Position numbers and translations under genes: made by a program. A stretch of 6,255 bases of DNA from Gammaproteobacteria bacterium (lineage in GTDB: Bacteria > Pseudomonadota > Gammaproteobacteria > Arenicellales > UBA868). The stretch spans positions 3,063 through 9,317 of the forward strand of contig DPVA01000113.1 of NCBI GenBank assembly GCA_003529705.1, read 5' to 3'. This document shows, piece after piece, positions 1 through 6,255 of the stretch (positions within the stretch are counted from its first letter, which is position 1; the number at the start of each line of letters is the position of its first letter). Below the pieces are notes generated by a model. It searched no databases. It saw only the letters and a program-made list of their open reading frames with translations, and was not told the origin of the DNA.

Positions 1-510
1 TTCATCAATCTTTGCCTGTTTCGACACCAGGCACAGGATGTGCCGCGCTCGGAGACACTGCTCGTCGCGACAGCGGGCCTGGCGGTCATCACGAGTGCGA
101 TTAACGCGGTACCCAATGCAGGACTGATTCGCGGACTGTCCATCTCAATCGGTCAGGTACTGTTGTTTGCGCTACTAATCAGCCTCGTTTTGCGTCTTCG
201 CAATCTTCCTGGGCGCGCGCCGCAAACCCTAACGGCGATGTTCGGGGCAACCACCTTGTTACAACTGCTGGCGCTTCCTTTTTTTGGATGGCATGAAACG
301 CTGCTGCCGGACGGGCCGGACCCGGTGATGGCATTGACGGTCCCATTGCTCATCGCAGCAGGAATTGCAATCTGGTCACTCGCTGTGATGGCTTCGATTC
401 TCCGGCAAGCAATGGAATGCGGATTGGGACTGGCCCTGTTGATTATAGTCGGCTGTCAATCGGTGATCATGGCTGCCATCATGGCCTTTAGTGGCAGCCC
501 CTCTGGTTGA
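1..510 (+). CDS. Small multi-pass membrane protein, 5' end cut off
   Basis: The frame is open from the first base, so the gene begins left of the window. The GTG at 40 is only an internal candidate start. The visible 169 residues form about five hydrophobic segments (roughly 19-39, 45-66, 78-98, 108-133 and 140-163), joined by short loops such as RLRNLPGRAPQ. This indicates an inner-membrane protein with little soluble mass. I see no catalytic motif or transporter signature and do not recognise the family. A Yip1-like small membrane protein is possible but unsupported. The stop codon (508-510) overlaps the TTG start of mpl in a TTGA, which points to co-transcription and translational coupling. 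Codon use and composition match the neighbours. I am confident that it is a real gene, but its function is unknown. Confidence 0.75.
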   Translation, partial: FINLCLFRHQAQDVPRSETLLVATAGLAVITSAINAVPNAGLIRGLSISIGQVLLFALLISLVLRLRNLPGRAPQTLTAMFGATTLLQLLALPFFGWHETLLPDGPDPVMALTVPLLIAAGIAIWSLAVMASILRQAMECGLGLALLIIVGCQSVIMAAIMAFSGSPSG

Positions 511-1874
511 AAATCGCGGTCCACATCGCAGGTATCGGCGGGACGTTTATGGCTGGACTTGCATTAATCGCTCGGGAAGCGGGCTTTGAGGTCAGCGGCT
601 GCGATCTGGCGGTCTACCCTCCCATGAGCGATCTCCTGCATTCTCAGGATATCGCGATACAGGAGGGATACCATCCGGAACAACTGGATAATGCACCCGA
701 ACTGTTTGTGATCGGCAACGCTTTGTCCCGCGGCAATTCCCTAGTCGAACACATACTGGAAAGGCGCTGTCCGTATACCTCCGGACCCCAGTGGCTACGC
801 GAGGCCATTATTCCGCAAAAACGCGTTCTGGCAGTCGCTGGAACGCATGGCAAAACGACGACTTCAAGCATCGCTGCTTTTATTCTGGACCAGTGTGGAA
901 TCGAACCTGGATTTTTGATCGGAGGGGTTCCGGGAAATTTTGACGTCTCGGCAAGACTCGGTGACGGAGATTGGTTTGTTATTGAGGCGGACGAGTACGA
1001 TACGGCATTTTTTGATAAACGCGCGAAGTTCCTTCACTATCGTCCTGATATTGTTATTTTGGGCAACCTAGAGTTTGACCATGCTGATATCTTCGACAGC
1101 ATTGGCGACATTGAGCGGCAATTTGAGTATCTTCTGCGAGGCGTGCCGTCCGACGGGGTAATCCTCGTTAATGCAGATCACGCCGGATTGAACGCACTGC
1201 TCGCTCGCGGATGTTGGTCCCAGATCGTCCCCTACAGTTGTACTGACGTGCCGGCCACATGGCGTGCCGTTGCGCTACAGGCCGACTGCCGACGCTTTGA
1301 AGTCTTCCACGAAGATCTCCACGTGGCGACGGTGGACTGGGCGTTGATGGGCAGACACAACATGTCGAATGCTCTTGGCGCGATCGCTGCCAGCCAAATT
1401 ATCGGTGTCGAATCCGCAGCCGCCTGTGCATCGCTCGCCGAATTCCAGGCTCCAAAACGCCGTCTTGAGCGGACAAACCCTGCATCATCAATAGCGTTGT
1501 TCGATGACTTCGCGCATCACCCCACGGCGGTTCGTGAAACCCTACACTCACTTCAAAATCTCAAGAGCACTGGAAAACTAATCGCAATTCTGGAGCCCCG
1601 ATCCAACACGATGAAACGCGGAGTTCACCGCGGGGAACTTGCAGAGGCGCTGTCGATCGCCGACACAGCCATTATCCGTCGACGGGATGATCTTGATTGG
1701 GATCCCGAAGAACTGACACGTGTGGCCGGCGGGGCTAAAATTACCGTTTGCGATTCCATTCCTGAGATCGTTGATGCTGTCTGCGACATGGCAAAGCCCG
1801 GTGACCGCATCGTAATGATGAGTAATGGCGATTTTGACGGGCTCCGAGACCTGCTCGGCGTACGCCTCAACTGA
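507..1874 (+). CDS. mpl: UDP-N-acetylmuramate:L-alanyl-gamma-D-glutamyl-meso-diaminopimelate ligase
   Basis: Mpl recycles peptidoglycan. It joins the tripeptide L-Ala-gamma-D-Glu-meso-Dap, recovered from the old wall, to UDP-MurNAc using ATP in the cytoplasm, bypassing MurC, MurD and MurE. The 455-residue length matches E. coli Mpl (about 457). All Mur-ligase parts are visible: the N-terminal nucleotide-binding fold with GIGGTFMAGLA (9-19), the YPPMS and SGPQWL blocks, the ATP P-loop GTHGKTTT (112-119), VIEADEYD (158-165), NLEFDHADIF (187-196), GRHNMSNAL (282-290), DDFAHHPTA (333-341) and the EPRSNTMK block (363-370) typical of Mpl. The start is TTG at 507, because MKIAVHIAGIGGTF aligns with the Mpl N-terminus and no upstream alternative exists in frame. 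No clear Shine-Dalgarno precedes it, so translation probably depends on the overlapping upstream gene. Near the C-terminus the usual SNGGFGG reads SNGDFDG. Identification is very secure. Confidence 0.97.
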   Translation: MKIAVHIAGIGGTFMAGLALIAREAGFEVSGCDLAVYPPMSDLLHSQDIAIQEGYHPEQLDNAPELFVIGNALSRGNSLVEHILERRCPYTSGPQWLREAIIPQKRVLAVAGTHGKTTTSSIAAFILDQCGIEPGFLIGGVPGNFDVSARLGDGDWFVIEADEYDTAFFDKRAKFLHYRPDIVILGNLEFDHADIFDSIGDIERQFEYLLRGVPSDGVILVNADHAGLNALLARGCWSQIVPYSCTDVPATWRAVALQADCRRFEVFHEDLHVATVDWALMGRHNMSNALGAIAASQIIGVESAAACASLAEFQAPKRRLERTNPASSIALFDDFAHHPTAVRETLHSLQNLKSTGKLIAILEPRSNTMKRGVHRGELAEALSIADTAIIRRRDDLDWDPEELTRVAGGAKITVCDSIPEIVDAVCDMAKPGDRIVMMSNGDFDGLRDLLGVRLN

Positions 1875-1889
1875 CAAAAGCATCTCTCC

Positions 1890-1895
1890 AGAGGA
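1890..1895 (+). promoter_or_regulatory. Ribosome binding site of the dsbA-family gene
   Basis: AGAGGA lies seven bases before the ATG at 1903. This is good Shine-Dalgarno spacing. It settles the start of the downstream gene in favour of 1903 over the longer in-frame ATG at 1825, which lies inside mpl and would bury the signal peptide. Confidence 0.7.
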
Positions 1896-1902
1896 AACAT
1901 TG

Positions 1903-2532
1903 ATGAATAAAGTCTTATCCACCCTGAGCCTCTTTTTTGTCTTTATTCTGCCGAGCGCCGCCCAAGAATATCAGCAGGACGTCAACTTTTTTGAGCTTCA
2001 GGTGGCGCAGCCCGTACATACAGGCGATAAAATCGAAGTCCTCGAACTCTTCTGGTACCGGTGCCCGCACTGCTATGCGCTGGAACCCTATCTGAACAAA
2101 TGGCTGAAGAATCCGCCCGAATTCGTGGAATTTGTCCGCCTACCCGCCATTCTAAATCGCTCATGGGAGTTCGATGCGCGGGTTTACTACACTTTCGTTG
2201 CACTTGGTTTAGTGGACCGCTTGCACGAACCTTACTTTGAAGCAATCCATGACGAGCGAAGACGTTTCAAATCCATCGAGCAAGTCGCGGATTGGGTGGC
2301 AGAAAAAGGCCTTGACCCGCAGCCCATACTCGACACCTTTAATTCTTTTGGCGTCGATTCCATGGTCGCCCACGCTGCAGACATGTCAGGCCGATACGAA
2401 ACCGACGGGGTACCAACAATTGTTATTGACGGTAAATACCGGACGAAGGTGTCCTTCGCGGGTGGCCACAACGAACTGATTGATCTAATGAATTACCTCG
2501 CCCAGCGTGCGCAGACCGAGCGCGCCGACTAG
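1903..2532 (+). CDS. dsbA: Periplasmic thiol:disulfide interchange protein, DsbA family
   Basis: DsbA-type proteins introduce disulfide bonds into newly exported proteins and are re-oxidised by DsbB in the inner membrane. The 209-residue product starts with a signal peptide (MNK, a hydrophobic core to about residue 17, then a PSAA-Q type cleavage site near 20/21). The thioredoxin-fold active site CPHC is at 54-57 in the context LFWYRCPHCYALEP, the form seen in Pseudomonas-like DsbA. The helical insertion follows, and the cis-proline loop GVPT is at 169-172, then the closing strand VIDGKYR. Length fits the family. The residue before the first cysteine is Arg, where Gly is common. The gene starts 28 bases after mpl, with an AGAGGA ribosome binding site, and is probably in the same operon. 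The symbol is given on family grounds; the genome may hold other DsbA paralogues. Confidence 0.93.
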   Translation: MNKVLSTLSLFFVFILPSAAQEYQQDVNFFELQVAQPVHTGDKIEVLELFWYRCPHCYALEPYLNKWLKNPPEFVEFVRLPAILNRSWEFDARVYYTFVALGLVDRLHEPYFEAIHDERRRFKSIEQVADWVAEKGLDPQPILDTFNSFGVDSMVAHAADMSGRYETDGVPTIVIDGKYRTKVSFAGGHNELIDLMNYLAQRAQTERAD

Positions 2533-2554
2533 CTCTACGGCGCATCGGCTCATC

Positions 2555-3409
2555 GTGGCCAGGGATCCGAACGAATACCAGATCTTCTATCATGTCGGTC
2601 TGGGCAAGGCCGCCTCGACTTACCTGCAGAGCAAAGTCTTTCCTAAACTAAAAGATATTCGTTATGTGCCTCGCGACCGTTACCGCGGATATCAGAAACT
2701 AATTGAACGCACCCAAGACCAGCGCTACCTGATCTCCCGCGAAGCGGCTTACCGACTGAACCAGCGGCTCGACGAATTCGCCGCCTTCAGAGCCGACGCA
2801 CGTGTGATTCTGGTTCTGCGGCGCCATGATCGCTGGATCGCGTCACATTACAGACGTTATCTCAAGAACGGAGGCAGCATGGACTTTGAGCGCTATGCGG
2901 ATCTGGACAGTTCTACGCCGCCGATCTGGGGTGAACAGCAAATGCGCTTCATGCCTATGATCAAGACCATTGAGTCTCGTTTTGGTGCCCCGCCTCTTGT
3001 GTTATTCCACGAAGATTTCAAAACCGACCCGTTTTCATTGGTCGATCAGATTTGCGCTTTCACCGGAGCCCGCTACCAGCGAGAGCAGATCGACCTCTCT
3101 GTAGTGCACAGTTCATGGAGCGACGATCAACTCAAGGTCACTCGGCAGATCGGAAAACGCCTTTTTTCCGAGATTCCGAAAGCGAACGAGCACCCCGGAC
3201 TACATCGGGTACAACGTCGGCTAAAACTCTGGGCCTGCTACAGCATTCTCGGCGCAGCAAAACTGGTTCCCAAAGCGCTACTCGATCCCCGCCCGTTGAT
3301 TCGAGCGAACAGCCTGGAGCGCGTCCGCAACCACTTTGAAGAGGACTGGCATGCCTGTCACCATTACGCCCGGACACACAATCCGTCACCAACACCACTT
3401 AAACGTTGA
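2555..3409 (+). CDS. Sulfotransferase-family protein (PAPS-dependent type)
   Basis: Sulfotransferases move a sulfate group from PAPS to a hydroxyl or amino group of a sugar, lipid or small molecule. The 284-residue product opens with FYHVGLGKAASTYLQ. This has the strand-loop-helix form of the 5'-phosphosulfate binding loop, with K18 in GLGKAAST (15-22). A LISREA block follows (59-64). Then comes the 3'-phosphate binding region ILVLRRHDRWIASHY (85-99), with Arg89/Arg90 and Ser97 in the family R...S arrangement, and VLFHEDFKTDP (149-159), typical of the late core. No signal peptide is seen, so the protein is probably cytoplasmic. The start is uncertain. GTG 2555 lies 22 bases after the dsbA stop and directly before the domain. 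GTG 2507 would add 16 low-complexity residues and overlap dsbA. Neither has a clear ribosome binding site. The acceptor substrate cannot be deduced. Remote members of this fold vary, so the PAPS assignment is by motif only. Confidence 0.75.
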   Translation: MARDPNEYQIFYHVGLGKAASTYLQSKVFPKLKDIRYVPRDRYRGYQKLIERTQDQRYLISREAAYRLNQRLDEFAAFRADARVILVLRRHDRWIASHYRRYLKNGGSMDFERYADLDSSTPPIWGEQQMRFMPMIKTIESRFGAPPLVLFHEDFKTDPFSLVDQICAFTGARYQREQIDLSVVHSSWSDDQLKVTRQIGKRLFSEIPKANEHPGLHRVQRRLKLWACYSILGAAKLVPKALLDPRPLIRANSLERVRNHFEEDWHACHHYARTHNPSPTPLKR

Positions 3410-3599
3410 TCATCTCTGAGCCTTTGATGCCATCAAATACAAGCAGAACGGCAAGCGCCATAGAAAGGGGTCCCAATATCCAACTGACTATATTCAGACC
3501 GGTCACAACCAGCAGACGCTGCGCCCAACTAGGCCCAAACATTAAGTTCAGAGTTAACAGAAATCGGCCCGATGGCGTTAATGAGGGCAGTTGCTGCAA
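3399..3599 (-). CDS. Possible small membrane protein, or remnant of one
   Basis: This is a weakly supported 66-residue ORF on the minus strand, downstream of the aminotransferase. Its stop lies inside the last 11 bases of the convergent sulfotransferase gene. Residues about 28-55 are one long hydrophobic stretch (RLLVVTGLNIVSW, then ILGPLSMALAVLLVF), ending in the polar tail DGIKGSEMINV. This looks like a real membrane span rather than a random frame. The start could be TTG 3599 or ATG 3542; neither has a ribosome binding site. Another frame, from GTG 3618 to a TAG at 3529-3531, also reads as a hydrophobic peptide (VKEILVFAATALINAIGP). One explanation is therefore a single frameshifted gene that begins at 3618 and ends at 3399. 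I do not recognise the family. It could also be chance. Confidence 0.25.
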   Translation of the reverse strand: MQQLPSLTPSGRFLLTLNLMFGPSWAQRLLVVTGLNIVSWILGPLSMALAVLLVFDGIKGSEMINV

Positions 3600-3649
3600 A
3601 TACCAAGATTTCTTTCACGGTGATTATCTGAGTCACTTAAGGGAATCGC

Positions 3650-5044
3650 TCAATCGAAGGTTGCAACCCCCTCTTTATGCAAATCCTCCATGGTGCGCGT
3701 AATCCCCTCGCGAAGAATGCCGACCATCTCGTCAATTTGCTCCTGGGTGATACACAGCGGCGGCGACATCACACACATATTGATTAGCGGCCGGACCAGA
3801 AGACCTAACGCCTGGCAATGTTTGTCAATTCGGCTGCCAACTTCATAATCAAGCTCTAGAGGCTCTCGACTCTCCTGGCTGGCCACGCACTCCAGGCATC
3901 CCATCAGACCCATGCCGCGGATATCACCGACGATAGGCAAGTCCGACAGGGTTCGAAGCTGTTCCTGCATATAGGAACCCACTTTAAGAGAATTTTCCAG
4001 TAGCCCCTGCGACTCGAAGACCTCCATATTGGCAATACCTGCCGCACAGGCGACAGGATGACCTGAATAGGTAAACCCGTTGGAAAAGACTGACCCTCGA
4101 TCACCATCACCGCTAACCGCCTGAATCAGCCTATCGGAGATGATCACACAGGATAGGGGGATATACCCGGACGTCAGGCCCTTGGCTGAGATAATGATGT
4201 CCGGCGTGATATCGAAAACAGGTTCGGACGCATACCAATGGCCCAAGCGACCGAATCCGGTTACCACCTCATCAGATATGTAGATGATGTCATGTCGGCG
4301 GCAAACCTCAAGGCAGTCGGCGTGGTAACCCGCGGGCGGCACAATAACGCCACCGGAGGCCAGTATGGGCTCTGCAATAAAAGCGCCCACCTTGTCTGGA
4401 CCCACTTCCAGAATCTTGTCTTCCAACTCTTTGATCAGAAATTTTTTGAACGCGTCAACATCCATCCCCTCCGGCCGACGATAAGGATTCGGCGAAGAAA
4501 CAAAATGCACGGTATCCAGTCGGGTATCGAGCCAGCTCTTGTCGCGTTGCTTTCCTGAGACAGCGGCCGAAAGATACGTACTGCCGTGATAGGCGTTATG
4601 CCGGGAGATGATGTGTTTCTTCTCTGGTCTACCGAGCACGTTGTTATAAAACATCATGAACCGCAGTGCCGAATCAACGGCAGTGGACCCGCCGGTGGCA
4701 TAAAAGACATGATCAAGATCTCCCGGCGCGACGGCTGCGAGACGTTCGGCCAGACGAGCGGCGGGTTCTGTTGGATGACTCCAGGGACTTGTGTAGGACA
4801 ACTGCGTAGCCTGCTGATGAATCGCATCGACTATCTGCTTCTGACCGTGACCAGCGTTAACGCACCACATCCCTCCGGGACCATCCAACAGGCGATTGCC
4901 CTTGGCATCAAACACATAAGATCCCTCGCCGACCCCTAGAACCGTCCGGCTGGTGTTCGGAATGTCAAATGACTCCCACGGGTGTACGACATGCGCATCC
5001 ATGCGACGAACTGTGGAAAGGTCCATGGGACTGGTATTGGACAT
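3650..5044 (-). CDS. Class III omega-aminotransferase (PLP-dependent)
   Basis: Enzymes of this group move an amino group from an omega-amino acid, diamine or other primary amine to pyruvate or a keto acid. The 464-residue product has the complete class III fold: GMWCVNAGHG (58-67, with the Trp typical of omega-amino acid:pyruvate enzymes), the phosphate-binding ATGGST (116-121), AYHGST (151-156) for ring stacking, AEPI with Glu225, ISDEVVTGFGR (256-266) with Asp258 pairing to the PLP nitrogen, and Lys288 in SAKGLTSGYIPL forming the Schiff base. FTYSGHP follows (324-330), then Arg418 in LLVRPL, the likely carboxylate-binding arginine. The start ATG has AAGGAG at 5052-5057, seven bases upstream. 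It lies 63 bases after the Rieske gene on the same strand, so the two are probably one operon with a shared substrate pathway. Relatives include polyamine, beta-alanine and taurine aminotransferases. The exact amine cannot be fixed from sequence. Confidence 0.95.
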   Translation of the reverse strand: MSNTSPMDLSTVRRMDAHVVHPWESFDIPNTSRTVLGVGEGSYVFDAKGNRLLDGPGGMWCVNAGHGQKQIVDAIHQQATQLSYTSPWSHPTEPAARLAERLAAVAPGDLDHVFYATGGSTAVDSALRFMMFYNNVLGRPEKKHIISRHNAYHGSTYLSAAVSGKQRDKSWLDTRLDTVHFVSSPNPYRRPEGMDVDAFKKFLIKELEDKILEVGPDKVGAFIAEPILASGGVIVPPAGYHADCLEVCRRHDIIYISDEVVTGFGRLGHWYASEPVFDITPDIIISAKGLTSGYIPLSCVIISDRLIQAVSGDGDRGSVFSNGFTYSGHPVACAAGIANMEVFESQGLLENSLKVGSYMQEQLRTLSDLPIVGDIRGMGLMGCLECVASQESREPLELDYEVGSRIDKHCQALGLLVRPLINMCVMSPPLCITQEQIDEMVGILREGITRTMEDLHKEGVATFD

Positions 5045-5051
5045 AATGAAT

Positions 5052-5057
5052 CTCCTT
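5052..5057 (-). promoter_or_regulatory. Ribosome binding site of the aminotransferase
   Basis: On the minus strand AAGGAG sits seven bases before the ATG at 5044-5042. It is the strongest Shine-Dalgarno in the window. It supports independent, efficient translation of the aminotransferase after the 63-base gap from the oxygenase gene. Confidence 0.8.
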
Positions 5058-5107
5058 GGTATTGCTCTCTACTGCTGAGTTTTATGAAGTTTGATGCGTA
5101 AAACTAG

Positions 5108-6255
5108 TTAACTGGACTCTCTTGCTTGAAGGCGACCGTTAAGGTCCGCCATTGATCCAGATTCGGGCGGGTAGCGCCTGCTCATCACCGGGATTTTATC
5201 CTTAAGACGGCGGTGAAACTGCAGCACACCGGCTTCAATATCGGCAAGATTGTCCAAGGGAAAGACGCTTGTTCCGGCAGCTTCTTGCAGCCAGCGAACC
5301 AGGGCATCGTCCTCAAGGCTTGTGAGGGTATCAATTCTGCCGCTTAGGTACTGTGCGGCACGCACCTGACGTGAGGAATCGGGCAGACCATATTCTCGGG
5401 AGACGACCCTAGTTCTTTCCGGCCCACAAGGTAAAGACATGTAGTAACCGGCCTTCTCGGGATAGAAGAAGATAATCGCGTTGGGGAATATACCGAAGTA
5501 CAACCAAAGACGACGTGACTCAGCAGGAAGGTGCTCCATGTCAGGCAGTAGGGATTTATATCGAGCTACACTCCACGCGCTTGCAGGCTGATCGTCGACC
5601 GTTCCCGTTGATACGGGAATCTCACCGATAAAATCGTCTCGATAACTTCGTCCGTACAACTCCTGAAGTGCCGGATGGGCCGAGGGCACATGATAGCCCT
5701 CGTTATCCACATCGTGAAAGAACTTCCAGTTGTAGCGAACCTCACTGATACTGCCCTCGCCGAGGGAAACCATATCGGCCAGTCGATAGCAAGCTACCCG
5801 CTCCTCGATGGTATGGAGTTTTTTGGATACTGCCTCTCCTCCAGGCTCGAAACGGATAAAGAGGAGTCCCTGCCAGACTTCCAGCTCCAGTGGAACAAGG
5901 CCGTGCTCGTTAATGTCTAGACCCTCAAAAGTCTGCAGGCGGGGTACGCTCTTGAGCCGTCCGTCAAGGCTATAGGTCCAGCCATGAAAGGGACAGCGCA
6001 TTACGTGTCCGCAATTACCCTGGCTTTTTGGAACGACTCGGGAACCGCGGTGGCGGCAGACATTATGAAAGGCGCGAAGCTCTTCTTTCTCATCGCGAAT
6101 TACCAGTACACGCTCCCGTCCGACTTCAAGGGTGAGGTAGTCCCCTGGCAGTGGCACATCTGAGATATGGCCTGCCAGCATCCACTCACGTCTGAAGAGT
6201 TCTGATATTTCAAGGTCATGAAGTTCGGTATTGGTATAGGTCCAGGCCGACAGCA
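5108..6255 (-). CDS. Rieske non-heme iron oxygenase, alpha subunit, N-terminus cut off
   Basis: Rieske oxygenases use a [2Fe-2S] cluster and a mononuclear iron to hydroxylate or demethylate a substrate with O2, fed by a separate reductase. The frame stays open through the window edge. Upstream of the Met at 6181 it continues with LSAWTYTNTELHDLE and ISELFRREW, a conserved N-terminal pattern, so that Met is internal and perhaps 20 residues are missing. Counting from it, the Rieske ligands are Cys42-x-His44 and Cys63-x2-His66 (CRHRGS ... CPFHGW). The iron site is in NWKFFHDVDNEGYHVPSAHP, with His164 and His169. The third ligand is probably Asp291 or Asp292 in LEDDALVRWLQ. Glu161 takes the place of the usual bridging Asp, as in carnitine monooxygenase CntA. 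The C-terminal DIEAGVLQFHRRL block is typical. The substrate is unknown; a methylated or quaternary amine is a reasonable inference given the adjacent aminotransferase. Confidence 0.94.
   Translation of the reverse strand, partial: LSAWTYTNTELHDLEISELFRREWMLAGHISDVPLPGDYLTLEVGRERVLVIRDEKEELRAFHNVCRHRGSRVVPKSQGNCGHVMRCPFHGWTYSLDGRLKSVPRLQTFEGLDINEHGLVPLELEVWQGLLFIRFEPGGEAVSKKLHTIEERVACYRLADMVSLGEGSISEVRYNWKFFHDVDNEGYHVPSAHPALQELYGRSYRDDFIGEIPVSTGTVDDQPASAWSVARYKSLLPDMEHLPAESRRLWLYFGIFPNAIIFFYPEKAGYYMSLPCGPERTRVVSREYGLPDSSRQVRAAQYLSGRIDTLTSLEDDALVRWLQEAAGTSVFPLDNLADIEAGVLQFHRRLKDKIPVMSRRYPPESGSMADLNGRLQARESS

Noticed and set aside
1825..1902. Longer N-terminal extension of the DsbA-family protein from ATG 1825
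   Set aside because: It lies inside mpl, lacks a ribosome binding site, and would place 26 polar residues before a clear signal peptide. The AGAGGA before 1903 is the better start.
1578..1922. Minus-strand open frame of 114 codons across the end of mpl
   Set aside because: It is antisense to the conserved Mpl C-terminal domain and has no recognisable domain or start signal, so it is a shadow frame.
1982..2471. Minus-strand and alternate-frame ORFs of 79-87 codons within the dsbA gene
   Set aside because: They overlap a gene with an intact CPHC and cis-Pro loop, and their translations are rich in Arg, Ser and Pro, as expected for shadow frames.
3423..3437. Short inverted repeat (TTTGAT, three-base loop, ATCAAA) just after the sulfotransferase stop, considered as a terminator
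   Set aside because: The stem is only six A/T-rich pairs with a three-base loop, and no T-run follows on either strand, so it is too weak for an intrinsic terminator.
4238..4939. Plus-strand open frames of 106 and 117 codons opposite the aminotransferase
   Set aside because: They are antisense to a fully conserved class III aminotransferase, with irregular composition and no motif.
5675..5920. Plus-strand open frame of 81 codons opposite the Rieske oxygenase
   Set aside because: It is antisense to the catalytic domain of the oxygenase, with no domain signature.
6179..6181. Met codon at 6181 as the true start of the Rieske oxygenase
   Set aside because: The frame continues upstream to the window edge with family-typical residues (SAWTY, then LFRREW), so this Met is internal.

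Overview
The window looks like chromosomal DNA from a gammaproteobacterium. The main reason is a full-length Mpl (murein peptide ligase) that follows the E. coli protein almost domain for domain. It is followed by a periplasmic DsbA of the Pseudomonas-like 'WYxCPHCY' type. Base composition is moderate and even across the window. I see no insertion sequence, tRNA, rRNA, CRISPR array or phage-like block. A marine or other environmental lifestyle is possible, but that is only a guess from the gene content.

Plus-strand block (1-3409). Four genes lie head to tail with very small gaps: the 3' end of a small multi-pass membrane protein (1-510), mpl (507-1874, TTG start, 4-base overlap), a dsbA-family thiol:disulfide oxidoreductase (1903-2532), and a PAPS-dependent-type sulfotransferase (2555-3409). 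The spacing suggests one transcription unit whose promoter lies left of the window. The products act at the envelope or in conjugation reactions: peptidoglycan tripeptide recycling, periplasmic disulfide formation and sulfate transfer. They do not form a single obvious pathway.

Convergent junction (3399-3650). The plus block and the minus block meet here. About 240 bases separate the sulfotransferase stop from the aminotransferase stop. This stretch holds a weakly supported small ORF on the minus strand (3399-3599) encoding a strongly hydrophobic peptide. A second hydrophobic reading frame overlaps its 5' part, so it may be a small membrane protein or the frameshifted remnant of one. No convincing intrinsic terminator was found.

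Minus-strand block (3650-6255). A Rieske-type mononuclear iron oxygenase alpha subunit (5108 to beyond 6255, N-terminus cut by the window edge) is followed after 63 bases by a class III PLP-dependent omega-aminotransferase (3650-5044). Both have intact catalytic residues. The oxygenase has Glu rather than Asp at the position that bridges the Rieske and iron centres, as in carnitine monooxygenase-like enzymes that attack quaternary or methylated amines. The simplest reading is a two-step catabolic module: the oxygenase hydroxylates or dealkylates an amine, and the aminotransferase moves the freed amino group to pyruvate or a similar acceptor. The substrate cannot be read from the sequence. The reductase partner is not in the window.
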